From NCBI RefSeq assembly GCF_040438645.1, contig NZ_CP159255.1, positions 62,001 through 126,000 of the forward strand: a stretch of 64,000 bases of DNA, read 5' to 3'. The position numbers and the translations under genes are program-made. The notes beneath the pieces were generated by a model, which saw only the letters and a list, made by a program, of their open reading frames with translations, made no database searches and was not told where the DNA came from. Shown piece by piece: positions 53,701-62,458 of this stretch (positions within the stretch are counted from its first letter, which is position 1; every line of letters begins with the position of its first letter). The stretch comes from Mesorhizobium sp. WSM2240 (GTDB lineage: Bacteria > Pseudomonadota > Alphaproteobacteria > Rhizobiales > Rhizobiaceae).

Positions 53701-55333
53701 TCCACTCGGCGTCATCGAGGTCGGGGAGCCAGCGGTTGAGGCTGTCAAGTTGGTCGGTAAAGCCGAAAACCTTGCGTAGATAGAGCGACCAACCGGCGAG
53801 GCTCTCGCTGGGCGGATAGCTGACATGGGCGGGTGTCAGCAGCCGCGATTGCAACATGGCCGCCTGGATCGACGTGGCGAGTAGCGAGGCGCCGGACCCG
53901 GCGTCACCCTTGACGATGACGGTGTAATCGCGGCCTTCGGGCTCGAGTTCGCCATCCATCGGCGTGCATTCGACGACGCGTTCCGGATTCACGCAGCCGA
54001 TCGTCCCGAGATGTTTGGGCGCGTCGCGCAGGGTCGCCGACAAACCGACGACATGTAATCCTTTAGGTCGCGCCGCCTGGCGCCAGCGCGCGACGATCCA
54101 GGGCGCCTGGGCACCGCTCAGCCCACTGTAATTGTGGACCTCGTCGAACAGAAACAGCCGCGGCTTCTCTTCAACCCCGATTCCGAATGTCTTGGCCCAG
54201 AGCGGATTGCCGAGCTCGCGGTTCATCATCTCAAGTGACAGGAACAGGATATCGGGCGGATTGGCCTGCAGGCCTTCGCGGGTCAGCTGGATGACGGCAT
54301 CGGGAATCTCCGGCGGCTCGTCGAGTGCGTCGATCCGATACAGGGTGGTCCGTCCGGCTTTGCGGTCGGCATCGAGCCAGACGAGTTCGCCGCGGCTCGT
54401 ATGGAAGGGCGCGCGAAGGAAGGGCACCACCCATCCGCGATTGTGTACGCGCTTCCATTGTTTGAGAAAAGGACTCTTGTCGCCAAGATCAAAGTGACCG
54501 GCGGGAGGAAGATCCCCCAGCAAAGCCCCGACCGTGATCGGCCGCATGCCATTAGCGTTGAGCAGTGCGCCGAGTTTACCCGCCTCGGCAATCGCTTCAC
54601 GGAGTTGGTCGGCGAGAAGGACATTTCGCGGATAGACCGCAATGACCTTAGTGAAGCGATCAGCAAATTTGCCGAGTTCGGGAGCGATCGCGGTGAAGGC
54701 GGGAATGTAAAAGGCCTTGGTTTTTCCCGCGCCGGTGCTCGCACAGACCACGGTCCCATTTTGCTCCTCGGTGCCATAGGATCGGAAGATCCGCTCGAAG
54801 GAACGCACTTGGAACCCGGCGAAGGTGAAGGTACTACCATCGGCCCGCGACGCCAAAGCTTCGAAAACTGCGCGCTGGAACGTAGGCTGGGACGCATGCG
54901 GCGCAATGCCGGCCCATGCGGTGTCGGCCGTAATACCGATCGCGGGATAGCGGCGCGGCGCGAGATGGAGCTTGATGTCGGCGACAAGCCGGCGGCCGCT
55001 CGCCCAGTCCTGATAGCCGAAGCGCTGGCGCAGATGCGCGAGCAACCGAAGCCCTTCGGCAAAGCGGCTGCGGATGCGTCCCGACCCATCGGGGACCAGA
55101 TGCAGGAGATCCGCGCGTCGCATCTGGGCCAGCAGGGTGCCAAGATCGATGCCGTCACGGGCAAGTGCGTCCCATGCCTCGCGCACCCCATCGGGGGCGT
55201 CGGTCTCGATGAGGGCCGAAAGGTCGGCTTCGTCGAAGGCGACCTCGTAGAAGCCCCAATTCTGGAGCCGTAGTTCGCATTCTTCGATGAAATTGAGGAA
55301 GTCCGAAACGAACGTCGGCGATGCGATGGTCAT
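50768..55333 (-). CDS. dpdJ: DpdJ-like giant DEVH-box helicase
   Basis: A 1,521-residue superfamily 2 helicase. Walker A is CASTGAGKTKAF (about 197-208), the DEVH box is at 397-400 (LFLFDEVHNYSG), motif III is GLSATLRDAP (430-439), and motif VI is QRKGRAGRTRG (641-651). The long C-terminal part ends with a cysteine cluster (CHDSCPQC) as in DUF1998-type helicases such as DrmA and MrfA-like proteins. The ATG directly follows the dpdI stop. It probably moves along or opens DNA for the PLD subunit encoded immediately downstream. Confidence 0.88.
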   Translation of the reverse strand: MTIASPTFVSDFLNFIEECELRLQNWGFYEVAFDEADLSALIETDAPDGVREAWDALARDGIDLGTLLAQMRRADLLHLVPDGSGRIRSRFAEGLRLLAHLRQRFGYQDWASGRRLVADIKLHLAPRRYPAIGITADTAWAGIAPHASQPTFQRAVFEALASRADGSTFTFAGFQVRSFERIFRSYGTEEQNGTVVCASTGAGKTKAFYIPAFTAIAPELGKFADRFTKVIAVYPRNVLLADQLREAIAEAGKLGALLNANGMRPITVGALLGDLPPAGHFDLGDKSPFLKQWKRVHNRGWVVPFLRAPFHTSRGELVWLDADRKAGRTTLYRIDALDEPPEIPDAVIQLTREGLQANPPDILFLSLEMMNRELGNPLWAKTFGIGVEEKPRLFLFDEVHNYSGLSGAQAPWIVARWRQAARPKGLHVVGLSATLRDAPKHLGTIGCVNPERVVECTPMDGELEPEGRDYTVIVKGDAGSGASLLATSIQAAMLQSRLLTPAHVSYPPSESLAGWSLYLRKVFGFTDQLDSLNRWLPDLDDAEWNRLAQYRLPPDKSGQTVSQATERAMLADGQIWSLPDTLGHDLRQSARVSRCSSQDPGADTSSDIIVATASLEVGYDDPDVGAVIHHKAPRSIASFLQRKGRAGRTRGSRPTTLIVLSDWGRDRWLFQNSERLFQPEVESIKVPLLNPYVQHVQATSFLLDWVGRRVGAADPVRYLRRPGKYDAAARGRAIALLRRLLDLGDDYAAFHRELGWVVRLTQRFGWASDEDIDRVVDTMLWEAPRPVLRHAVPSLLRKLEAEWRFADPSRDNDREDSGARQPLPSFIPAASFADLAASDVTVDFPGTNKDVEIRGIASQLIESCPGRVSKRFSVRRQEHGYWLAGSEQLLTAPSPVIVPARQFFPDTLAIGTDQASAALQPLRVALVERPRDVKDSSNAAWLWLNSAECIGDGRSLRLLGQQHWQEIFDDTRAYLHGDLNAVLIRRRTSEGRFDILMNRGVERRGAILLASTSDNGEVVREPVGFEQTVDALVFRIREERLRVRPALDDATMGRLRQDYFKRLLMGSLLLREAASSFTLEWVWQTSLAMLTATALKAKCSLEAAQSRLDGKRVAAIGRVLSRMFSVSALDDDDADDHHAGGKARKRLEALWSDSACAAEITRAETALWSDLDEDFEAWLRQRHLQTLAEGCLSAVHAVATDVGEGDLMVDVLAEDGNPLIVISESAPGGIGQIEAFVQMSLDGEGAFERALAHALGFCTRAHISENLIAVAEHARTPGTLADAFDRTRRARGYQQTLSAQERLTGALEEAGLGASRQNVVAVTGRLLQPNSNTTTDAWFDSLNRLWANRERRLGAPIDARVFAYLLADSPYVRRRFSLMIERITAQQPAEAQLFARTQDFLVPGCHDSCPQCLANTNRFASDIRPSRELTAQWLRASRPPTPSLSISTGWVERLHALLMSEDRVEIIGGADDLAEIARALQTLLTEPFERDYLLVWPILSGVSRNPDGWRVGVEIRNMGVR

Positions 55334-56017
55334 TTAGAGCCCGACCTTTAACATTGACCAGACTGCTGGATTGGCATCAAGGAATGCGAGAACCTCGGCA
55401 TTCTGGAGTTCCTTCGCCTTCGCGCGACCGCTCGCCGCATCGACCATGAACTTGCCGGCCCGCCCTTCGAGACCTAGATCGGCGATCGCGGCCGGGATGC
55501 GTGCGGCGTTCGCGACATAGACTTCTGCCGCCTGCGGCGTCGTGGGCGGAGTGTCGCGCCAATCGTCGAGCCGCGCGATCGCGGCATTGAGCGCGGCTGC
55601 GCCAGGAAGCGATGCGCGCCCGGCGGCTTCGGCGAGGGGCTGGTAGCGTTTTCCCTGCTCATCGACCAGCGTCCGCCAACCCTTGGTGACAGCAGCCGAC
55701 GCATTTTCGAGGCGCTCGTTGATAGCAGTTAGCGTGACGTCGGCGTGCTTGCGATCGAAACCCGATCCAGCCTCGAGACGCGCTTTAAATCGCGCTGCGT
55801 TGGCAGACGCCTGCGCAAGGCCCTGTTTGGCTTTCTCGACGAAGTTTGCGCCTTCGACTGCTTCAAGCGCGGAACTCAGGCTCCGCAATCTTTCGGCAAG
55901 GTCAGCGGAGTTGCTGAGTTTATCGCGGATCGCGACCATCTCTCCCAACTGGGTGGCGCGCTTCTCCTTGTCAGGGATCCCTTTCATAAGTGCGATGAGG
56001 TCTGAGATGCGGCTCAT
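55334..56017 (-). CDS. dpdI: DpdI-like helical protein
   Basis: A 227-residue protein, nearly all helical, Ala-rich, with a coiled-coil-like N-terminal half (about residues 20-110). The ATG at 56017 overlaps the dpdH stop as ATGA; the longer upstream frame lies inside dpdH and is not real. It has no known motif. Position between the ATPase and the giant helicase matches dpdI. Possibly a structural link between the two. Confidence 0.7.
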   Translation of the reverse strand: MSRISDLIALMKGIPDKEKRATQLGEMVAIRDKLSNSADLAERLRSLSSALEAVEGANFVEKAKQGLAQASANAARFKARLEAGSGFDRKHADVTLTAINERLENASAAVTKGWRTLVDEQGKRYQPLAEAAGRASLPGAAALNAAIARLDDWRDTPPTTPQAAEVYVANAARIPAAIADLGLEGRAGKFMVDAASGRAKAKELQNAEVLAFLDANPAVWSMLKVGL

Positions 56018-59000
56018 GCCACGACCTCCTGCGCAACGCCGGTGACCCGCGCCAATTCCGCGACTATCTCGCTCTCGAGCGCGTCGGGATCGCCCTCCCC
56101 AATCATATGGGCTAGCTTCGCCTCGGCGTGTGCGTTTGCTGCTTCTATCAAGAGTCGGCATCGCTCGACGACTGCCGCGACTTCAACCAGTGCCTGCGGA
56201 TCGAACAGCAGGACATCAGTATCGTTTGTCCCCTCAGCGACCGCCGCGGCGTTCGCCAATACTCGCGCCATAGGAGCGCTGCGATCGGAAATCTTGTCGC
56301 GTTTGAAGAAGTCTGTATCGGTGCTCGGCCAGCGGAAAGATAATTTCAAAAGCTCGATAAGTCGGGCCATGTCGGCGATGAAATCGACGAAGCCGGCATA
56401 ATTTCCGCCGGTAGCAAAACCATTGCGCGCTAGCACATGATCGATTGTGTGAACCAACTCGCCGATCGCCTCGCGCTCGGTCGCGATCGCGCCGGGCAGC
56501 CCTGCCCAGGCCTTAAGCCCCTCGAACGCCTGGTAGCGCGACTTCCAGTAACTTGCCGAATAGTCGGGGGGAAGGGGCGCGATCGAGGGATCGCTGCGCG
56601 CCTCGGTGATTGCCTCTATGATCACCTGGGGATCGATAACAAGTATGCCACCGGTTGCCCCTTGGGGAAGGTTGGTCTCCTCGACGAGAAATGACTGCAG
56701 CGTGCGCTGCCTCTCGGGCAGGTCGTTATAGAGTTTTCGCAGCGGATCTGTGAGCACCGTTGGAAGCTTCATCGCCTCGGTAGATGTCACGTGTGACAAG
56801 GCGGCCGATGTATCGCGCGGCAGTTCGGCGCGGCGCTCGATGATCGCCGACATGCACAGGAACTTGGTTGCGTGCTTGATCGGCACGGTCGTTGAAAGAC
56901 CGACTGGATCGAGCGCGGCGAGCATCGCGCGCTGGTGATTGCGCAGCCAACGCGCAACAATCCTCTTGTAGCGCTCGCTCTGCGGAAAGTCCCACGTTCC
57001 CCTGCCTTCGATGGCATGATGGATCAGAGCTACGATCAGATCATAACTGTCTTGGGTGCGCTCGAAGGCAAAGGAGACCCTGTTTGACACGGCTTGGGTG
57101 GCCGAGTCCTCGATGCGGATTGAACCGCGATTGGCCTCACGCAACAGACGTTGAGCGGGTACCGCTGGCGATCGGATATCATCAAGCGGAAGCGCGCCTT
57201 TCAGGAAGGAAAGCAGAATCTCCTGATAGTCTCTTGGGGTCTCCAGCGTCTCACCGGACCACCAGCGCTCAAGCCTGTTGATAAGATCCGTGAGTCGCTT
57301 CTGCACGGCGGCATCGATCGGTGCCGGTACAGGCTGAAGGGACACCACCGTGTCACCGCCAGTCGCTTGGACGCCCGGTGCCTTTGCGCCCGAAGGCGCA
57401 TCGCGAACCGGCTGGACCGGTCCGCCATCGGCGGCCTTGGCGCTGAACTCCGGCAGGTTGAACGGCTCCAGCAGCGCTTTCAGGTCGCTGGCGATATCAG
57501 GTGCTTTGGTCTTGCGCGTCCAGGCTTCGACCAAGAGGCGCAAGCGTGTCTGATCGCCTGCAGCCCATCCGCCTAAATAGGTTTCGGTGAGCGTCTGCCA
57601 ATCGGTTGGGGGCTTTCGGCGGATCGGAAGGGACAAGGGATGGCGGTCGCCTTGGTCGAGCGCATCGACATGGCGCATCACCGGCTTGGTGACATGATCG
57701 AGCAGACCACGCTGGGTCGGGCGCACGCCTGTTTGCGATTCATCAAGATGGTCGAGCAGATACGGTGCGGTACCCGGCCGGAACGGAAACAAGCCAACTA
57801 CCGTGTCGCGAAAGGCCACACTGCCGAACGCCGCATGACAGGCCTCTTTGGCAGGGCAGTCGTCACACGCGCTGACGCTCACGTCGCCCCCCAGCCGCCG
57901 ATGATCGGCGATCAGGGCGACCTGCGGCTCTGGCAGACGCGCGGCATTCAGATAGCGCGCGATGAATCGATCGATCTCCGCATTCTCGTCGGCCCAGGAT
58001 GCAGCGCTCGCATCCTTGGGAAAGGACAGGATCAGACCGCTGCCGGCAACGCGCTGATACTGATTGTCACGAAGGCGCAGATAAGCCTGCTCGGTCATGC
58101 CGAGCACTGACGTGAGATCACAGAGGCTGGCGTCGTCCTGCGGCTCGACAGCGTTGACGACTTCGTCGTCGAGCACCGAGAGCGTCGAGACGTCCTCGAT
58201 CAGCAGGACTAGCCGTTTGTTCTCCTTGCGCAAGTCTTGGCGGATCGAACGCAGGATCGTCGATAGCGCCGCATTGCCGAGACCGGTCAACTCGCGCAGC
58301 GCGGCGCGGAGGCTATCGTTGCACAGACGCGCCGCCTGTTCGGCCGACTCCGGCTCCTCGGCGAACTCATCGATCAGCCGGCGGACATTGGCGGTGTTGA
58401 GGCCGTGGCTGCGCTGTTGCGGATTGTCGATCCGGAACTCGTCCGCGGTGAAAGGCGGAAAGTTCTCGCGGTCGCGCACATCGCTCGGGCTGATCAACTG
58501 CTGGATATTACGGTCGATCACCCCGCCCTCGCGGCAGAGCCAGGCACCGAAGCCCTCGGCGTGGAAAGCTTCGGCGAGATGGCGGATCGTGCGCGGCAAC
58601 GGCGACCTGCCCGCCTCTTCCCAGCGAACTCCGAGTTCAAGATGGAGTTCGGTCGCAAGCTTCTTGCGCGCCTCCTTCTCGGAGATGCGGTCGATCGCGG
58701 ATTGCACCGGCTCAAGATATTTGTGGAAGCGGTCGGGCAGCTGCTCGACGAGCTGCTCGAGCGCATCCTTGAGGCTGCCGGTGCGGCGCCGCACGAGCAC
58801 AGGCAGCACATCGGCAAGCTGTCCGGTTTTCAGGGCATGGTCGTAGCGGAGTTTCACCCAGTTGATGAGGTGCGATTTGCCGGTGCCGGGCGCGCCGTGC
58901 ACCAACACGACATTCTCGCGCGCGCTCAGGCGCACAATATGGTCGAACACCTTGGCGTCGGTGAGCGTGCGTTCGGTGTCGCCGACGCGGACGTGAGACA

Positions 59001-59136
59001 TCGGCGCATGCGTGGCGAGGAAGCGCGAAGCGCTCTCGTCGCCCACGGCGGCGACGGTCCGAACTGTTGCCTCGAGATTGGCATCGGTCCAGCAGGGTTG
59101 CCCTAATCGCGCGGGCACAACGATCGGCTCAGCCAT
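56014..59136 (-). CDS. dpdH: DpdH-like P-loop ATPase
   Basis: A 1,040-residue AAA/STAND-like ATPase. Walker A is HGAPGTGKSHLI (about 80-91) and a Walker B-like strand is LVLLIEDVSTLSVLDDE near residue 325. A cysteine cluster (CDDCPAKEACHAAF) near residue 425 may bind metal or an Fe-S cluster. The C-terminal 500 residues are helical and unrecognised. ATG 59136 has AAGGGAA upstream and overlaps the dpdG stop by eight bases. Size and place match DpdH. Confidence 0.8.
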   Translation of the reverse strand: MAEPIVVPARLGQPCWTDANLEATVRTVAAVGDESASRFLATHAPMSHVRVGDTERTLTDAKVFDHIVRLSARENVVLVHGAPGTGKSHLINWVKLRYDHALKTGQLADVLPVLVRRRTGSLKDALEQLVEQLPDRFHKYLEPVQSAIDRISEKEARKKLATELHLELGVRWEEAGRSPLPRTIRHLAEAFHAEGFGAWLCREGGVIDRNIQQLISPSDVRDRENFPPFTADEFRIDNPQQRSHGLNTANVRRLIDEFAEEPESAEQAARLCNDSLRAALRELTGLGNAALSTILRSIRQDLRKENKRLVLLIEDVSTLSVLDDEVVNAVEPQDDASLCDLTSVLGMTEQAYLRLRDNQYQRVAGSGLILSFPKDASAASWADENAEIDRFIARYLNAARLPEPQVALIADHRRLGGDVSVSACDDCPAKEACHAAFGSVAFRDTVVGLFPFRPGTAPYLLDHLDESQTGVRPTQRGLLDHVTKPVMRHVDALDQGDRHPLSLPIRRKPPTDWQTLTETYLGGWAAGDQTRLRLLVEAWTRKTKAPDIASDLKALLEPFNLPEFSAKAADGGPVQPVRDAPSGAKAPGVQATGGDTVVSLQPVPAPIDAAVQKRLTDLINRLERWWSGETLETPRDYQEILLSFLKGALPLDDIRSPAVPAQRLLREANRGSIRIEDSATQAVSNRVSFAFERTQDSYDLIVALIHHAIEGRGTWDFPQSERYKRIVARWLRNHQRAMLAALDPVGLSTTVPIKHATKFLCMSAIIERRAELPRDTSAALSHVTSTEAMKLPTVLTDPLRKLYNDLPERQRTLQSFLVEETNLPQGATGGILVIDPQVIIEAITEARSDPSIAPLPPDYSASYWKSRYQAFEGLKAWAGLPGAIATEREAIGELVHTIDHVLARNGFATGGNYAGFVDFIADMARLIELLKLSFRWPSTDTDFFKRDKISDRSAPMARVLANAAAVAEGTNDTDVLLFDPQALVEVAAVVERCRLLIEAANAHAEAKLAHMIGEGDPDALESEIVAELARVTGVAQEVVA

Positions 59137-60028
59137 TGGCACGCGTTCCCTTGGCGGGGTTGTAGCGCACGGCCGAGACTAGGTCGGACTTCAGATGAAC
59201 CCCGTCCCGCGGCGGTGCAGCCTTGGCGATGCTCCAGCCGTCGCTGTCAAGCGGGCAGTTGAGCACCAGCACACCGTCGAGATGCAGATCGACCAGTGCA
59301 TGTGACAGACCGAGCGAGATCGTGCGGGCGGATCGGTCCCAGTTCGGATTGGTTCTCAGGAAGAAATGCCCTCCGTCAAGTTCGGGGCACTGCTGAGACA
59401 ACCGGTCCATGAAAACGTCGATTAAAAGATCGCGCCCCTGGCTGAAGATGGCAGGGAGTTGCCGCGCCACGCGATCATAGGGGTTGGGGTGGAAGCGGTC
59501 CTCGCCGTCGTGCCAGCCGAGCCCACAATAACGGAACCAGCGCCGGAAACCGCGATATTTGCTATCGTTGAACCTGTTCGGCTGCTTGGCTCCGCCGAAC
59601 AGTTCACGCTCGAACCGCGCTTCCCAATGCTCTCCCGCGTCTTTGCCAGTTGCAGCTGATTCGTCCCGCCCGAGCAGGAAGGCGTAGAACAGCCCAAACC
59701 AGGGTTCGATCTTGTCGTCGCGCAGTACTTTATCGTCGATGGCCTCAACCACTGCCGTCCGAGCGGAGCGATTGTCGCGCGTGCGGCTGGCGCGGATTAT
59801 ACCGCCGGCCTGATCCTCGATGAGATCAAGTTCCCGCGCCGCAGTGATCGCGCGTCCCGCCTGGTCGCTCTTGCTGGTCCGTGCCGGAAGCCCCTCTGGC
59901 TGGAGCAACTGGCGAATCGTCGACGCATCGAGCTTGCGGTCGCTCATCGAACGGACCACTTCGAGCAGCATCTCGACGCGGGCAGGGGTCGCTTCAGAGT
60001 CCGTGAACATTAGATCTGTGTCCGCCAT
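59129..60028 (-). CDS. dpdG: DpdG-like protein
   Basis: A 299-residue protein with a winged-helix-like N-terminus (LLEVVRSMSDRKLDASTIRQ shown as its 20-residue start), which could bind DNA, and an alpha/beta C-terminal part (GHFFLRTNPNWDRS, GVLVLNCPLDSDGW). It overlaps the end of dpdF by 19 bases and the start of dpdH by eight. A second possible start is ATG 60010. Its activity is unknown; the name is by position in the cluster. Confidence 0.7.
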   Translation of the reverse strand: MADTDLMFTDSEATPARVEMLLEVVRSMSDRKLDASTIRQLLQPEGLPARTSKSDQAGRAITAARELDLIEDQAGGIIRASRTRDNRSARTAVVEAIDDKVLRDDKIEPWFGLFYAFLLGRDESAATGKDAGEHWEARFERELFGGAKQPNRFNDSKYRGFRRWFRYCGLGWHDGEDRFHPNPYDRVARQLPAIFSQGRDLLIDVFMDRLSQQCPELDGGHFFLRTNPNWDRSARTISLGLSHALVDLHLDGVLVLNCPLDSDGWSIAKAAPPRDGVHLKSDLVSAVRYNPAKGTRANG

Positions 60029-62457
60029 TCGTCATAGGAAGGAAAAAAGAACGCCCCCTCATGGATGAGCAGGACGCGGTCATTGGCATCGGTGATCTGC
60101 GCATCCTTGGGGAAGAGGTGCGAGATCCGCATCCCGGCGCGCAAGCGAAGCATCGCGCGATCGGGCATGCGCCCATGAATGGCGACGACATGCATGCCAG
60201 GATCAATATTGAGCCTGCCGATCTCCCGCGCATCATCGAGCCGATAGAAGTGGCGACCGGCCGGGAGCAGGCGCTCGGCGAGCGCCATCGTCACCTGCCC
60301 GAGAAGGTCGGGTGCGCATAGGAACTGGACGAGCCGCTGCTCGCTGATAAGGTCGGCCACGCGATCGGCCAGCGCGCCGATCGCCTTCGCGCCGCTCGAG
60401 AAGATTTCTGAGGAGACGACGTCGAGCCTTGGCTTGGTTGGCCCCAGCGGGTCGAAGTCCAGCGCAGGAATAGAATAGCGATCGAGCGGTTCGTCGCGAC
60501 AGGCGATGCAGCCGCCACAGGCAATGATCGTTTCCGCGCCATATTCGCGGCGCAGCAGCCGACAGATCTTGGCAGTGCCTGCGAGGTAGTCGTCGAGCGC
60601 CCGGATGCCGCGGCCCGCTTCGCGCAGGTCGTGCTCGCGCGGCGATTTGAGCAGTTCTGCAATCCGCGGGTCACTGGGCACGAAGTTGCACCGTAGGCGC
60701 ACGCGCTCGACCCGCCCTTCCGGCACAGCGCTGTCCTCTTCTAACTGGAGATCAACGAGGTCGATCAGGCGGGCGCGTGCCATCATCAGCAGCAGCCGCT
60801 TGTTCCATCGGATATTCTCGCCATAGCTGCGCCCGCCCATCAGCCGCTGGTGCTTGGCATTGGTCGGCATGTTGAGGATGCCGTCCTCCTCGTCGCGCGC
60901 CGCACCCAGCATCGTCTGCCAGCGCAGAGCGATCAGGTCAGCGCCAAGCATCTTCGGCAGCAAGCTCGTCGCTACCCGCCGATCCTTCGGCGTCAACGGC
61001 ATCCACAGCGCGACCGATTTCGCGCCGTCGCGGCCGCCGCGGCCGACCTCCTGATAGTACCGATTAACATTTTCGGGGTAGCAGGCGTGCACGACGGCGC
61101 GGACATCGGGCTTGTCGACCCCCATGCCGAAGGCAGAGGTCGCCACCATTATCTCGACCTCGTTAGCTCGCCACGCGAGCAGCAGCCGGCGTCGATCGGC
61201 GCCCGAAGTATCGCCGTGAAAGCATTCTGTTGCTGCAAATCCGGTTCCGACAAGAACCTCACGGAGCCGAATGGCCTCGCCGACCTCCGTCACATAGAGG
61301 ATCAGCGGGCGAGGTAGATGGTGAAGCGCCTCGACGAGCGCCGCCTCGCGATCGTCAGGCGCCGTGAAGCCGCCGCTGAAATAGGAAATCTCCGGGCGTA
61401 GTCGCTGGCAAGCGAACTGTCGCCATTGATCGCCGCCGAACATCGTGCGCAGCAGGTCGAGGCAATGCGGCGTGAAGGTCGCCGAAAGGAGTAGTGTACG
61501 CAGCGACCCCCCACTAGACTTCAGCCATTGCGTTTGGCGAAGCGCGAGTAGCTGGAATTCGACGCGGAAATGCCCACCCCAGGAATCGATGATATGCGCT
61601 TCGTCAACCACCAAAGTGGCGAAGCGTCCTGCGGCCGCCAGATCGTCGATCACTGCACGCAAGCTGCCTGACACGCAGGATTCAGGTGACGCAAAGAGCA
61701 ATCGGCAACTCCCATCGCGCAAGGCGGCGCGCACTGCTGCAGGATCGCTGGCAGGATCGTTGGCGGAATAATAGCGCGGGCCGAGATGTGGGAAGTCGGC
61801 CAAGATTTCCTTGGCGGCGATGTATTGGTCGATTGCGAGCGCCGTCGTCGGGACCACAACGATCGTGACACCAGCGCTGAACCGCGCTGCAAGCTGAAAG
61901 CTTAAGCTCTTGCCCGCGCCGGTCGGCAAGCCCAGCAAGGTAGTCGAGCCGGGCGGTGCCATCAGCGCCTGCCAGCAAGCCTCCTTCTGCGCGGCGGAGT
62001 GCCACCTGCGCATTTGCCCTTTTGATAGCGACCAGAGCCACGGCTCTGCCGGGAGGCTCTCGTCTGGTATTGCTAGCAAGGGTGGTTCGTCGAGACCATG
62101 GCCTTCGGGCCAGATCTCTTCGGACAGCCAATCCGGGCAATAGGGGGCAGCGATCAGATCGCCTGCCGCGGAAAGCGTGACGCCGCATGCCTCGCCGACG
62201 GCGGCGAGTTCGGACGTCCAGTTCCCGACGAAGAGCCCCCCGCGCGACCAGCGTGCCGCCTGCCGCAGCAGTACGCCATGATCAAGCGTGGGCGCGGGAC
62301 AACGCTGAAGCAACGACAAGAAGCGCCAGCGGGGATAGTCGACGTGCCAGGTCGAGGGCGGCAATACGATCATCTCGGGAGCAGTCCCGGTCGAAAGAGC
62401 GGTGCGGAATTGCTGCACTAAGGTCGGCTCTACTGCGGAAGGGGCTAAGCTCGCCAT
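60010..62457 (-). CDS. dpdF: DpdF-like RecQ-type helicase
   Basis: An 815-residue RecQ-like superfamily 2 helicase. Walker A is LPTGAGKSLSFQL (about 177-189), the DEAH box is at 285-288 (LVVDEAHIIDSWGG), motif III is LLSATFTP, and the C-terminal helicase motifs are ATSAFGMGVDKPDVRAVVHA (20 residues) and QEVGRGGRDG. A zinc-type cysteine cluster (CGGCIAC) follows, as in RecQ zinc domains. The start lies one base after the dpdE stop. RecQ-like helicases in a defence operon fit DpdF. Confidence 0.88.
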   Translation of the reverse strand: MASLAPSAVEPTLVQQFRTALSTGTAPEMIVLPPSTWHVDYPRWRFLSLLQRCPAPTLDHGVLLRQAARWSRGGLFVGNWTSELAAVGEACGVTLSAAGDLIAAPYCPDWLSEEIWPEGHGLDEPPLLAIPDESLPAEPWLWSLSKGQMRRWHSAAQKEACWQALMAPPGSTTLLGLPTGAGKSLSFQLAARFSAGVTIVVVPTTALAIDQYIAAKEILADFPHLGPRYYSANDPASDPAAVRAALRDGSCRLLFASPESCVSGSLRAVIDDLAAAGRFATLVVDEAHIIDSWGGHFRVEFQLLALRQTQWLKSSGGSLRTLLLSATFTPHCLDLLRTMFGGDQWRQFACQRLRPEISYFSGGFTAPDDREAALVEALHHLPRPLILYVTEVGEAIRLREVLVGTGFAATECFHGDTSGADRRRLLLAWRANEVEIMVATSAFGMGVDKPDVRAVVHACYPENVNRYYQEVGRGGRDGAKSVALWMPLTPKDRRVATSLLPKMLGADLIALRWQTMLGAARDEEDGILNMPTNAKHQRLMGGRSYGENIRWNKRLLLMMARARLIDLVDLQLEEDSAVPEGRVERVRLRCNFVPSDPRIAELLKSPREHDLREAGRGIRALDDYLAGTAKICRLLRREYGAETIIACGGCIACRDEPLDRYSIPALDFDPLGPTKPRLDVVSSEIFSSGAKAIGALADRVADLISEQRLVQFLCAPDLLGQVTMALAERLLPAGRHFYRLDDAREIGRLNIDPGMHVVAIHGRMPDRAMLRLRAGMRISHLFPKDAQITDANDRVLLIHEGAFFFPSYDEWRTQI

Positions 62458-62458
62458 A

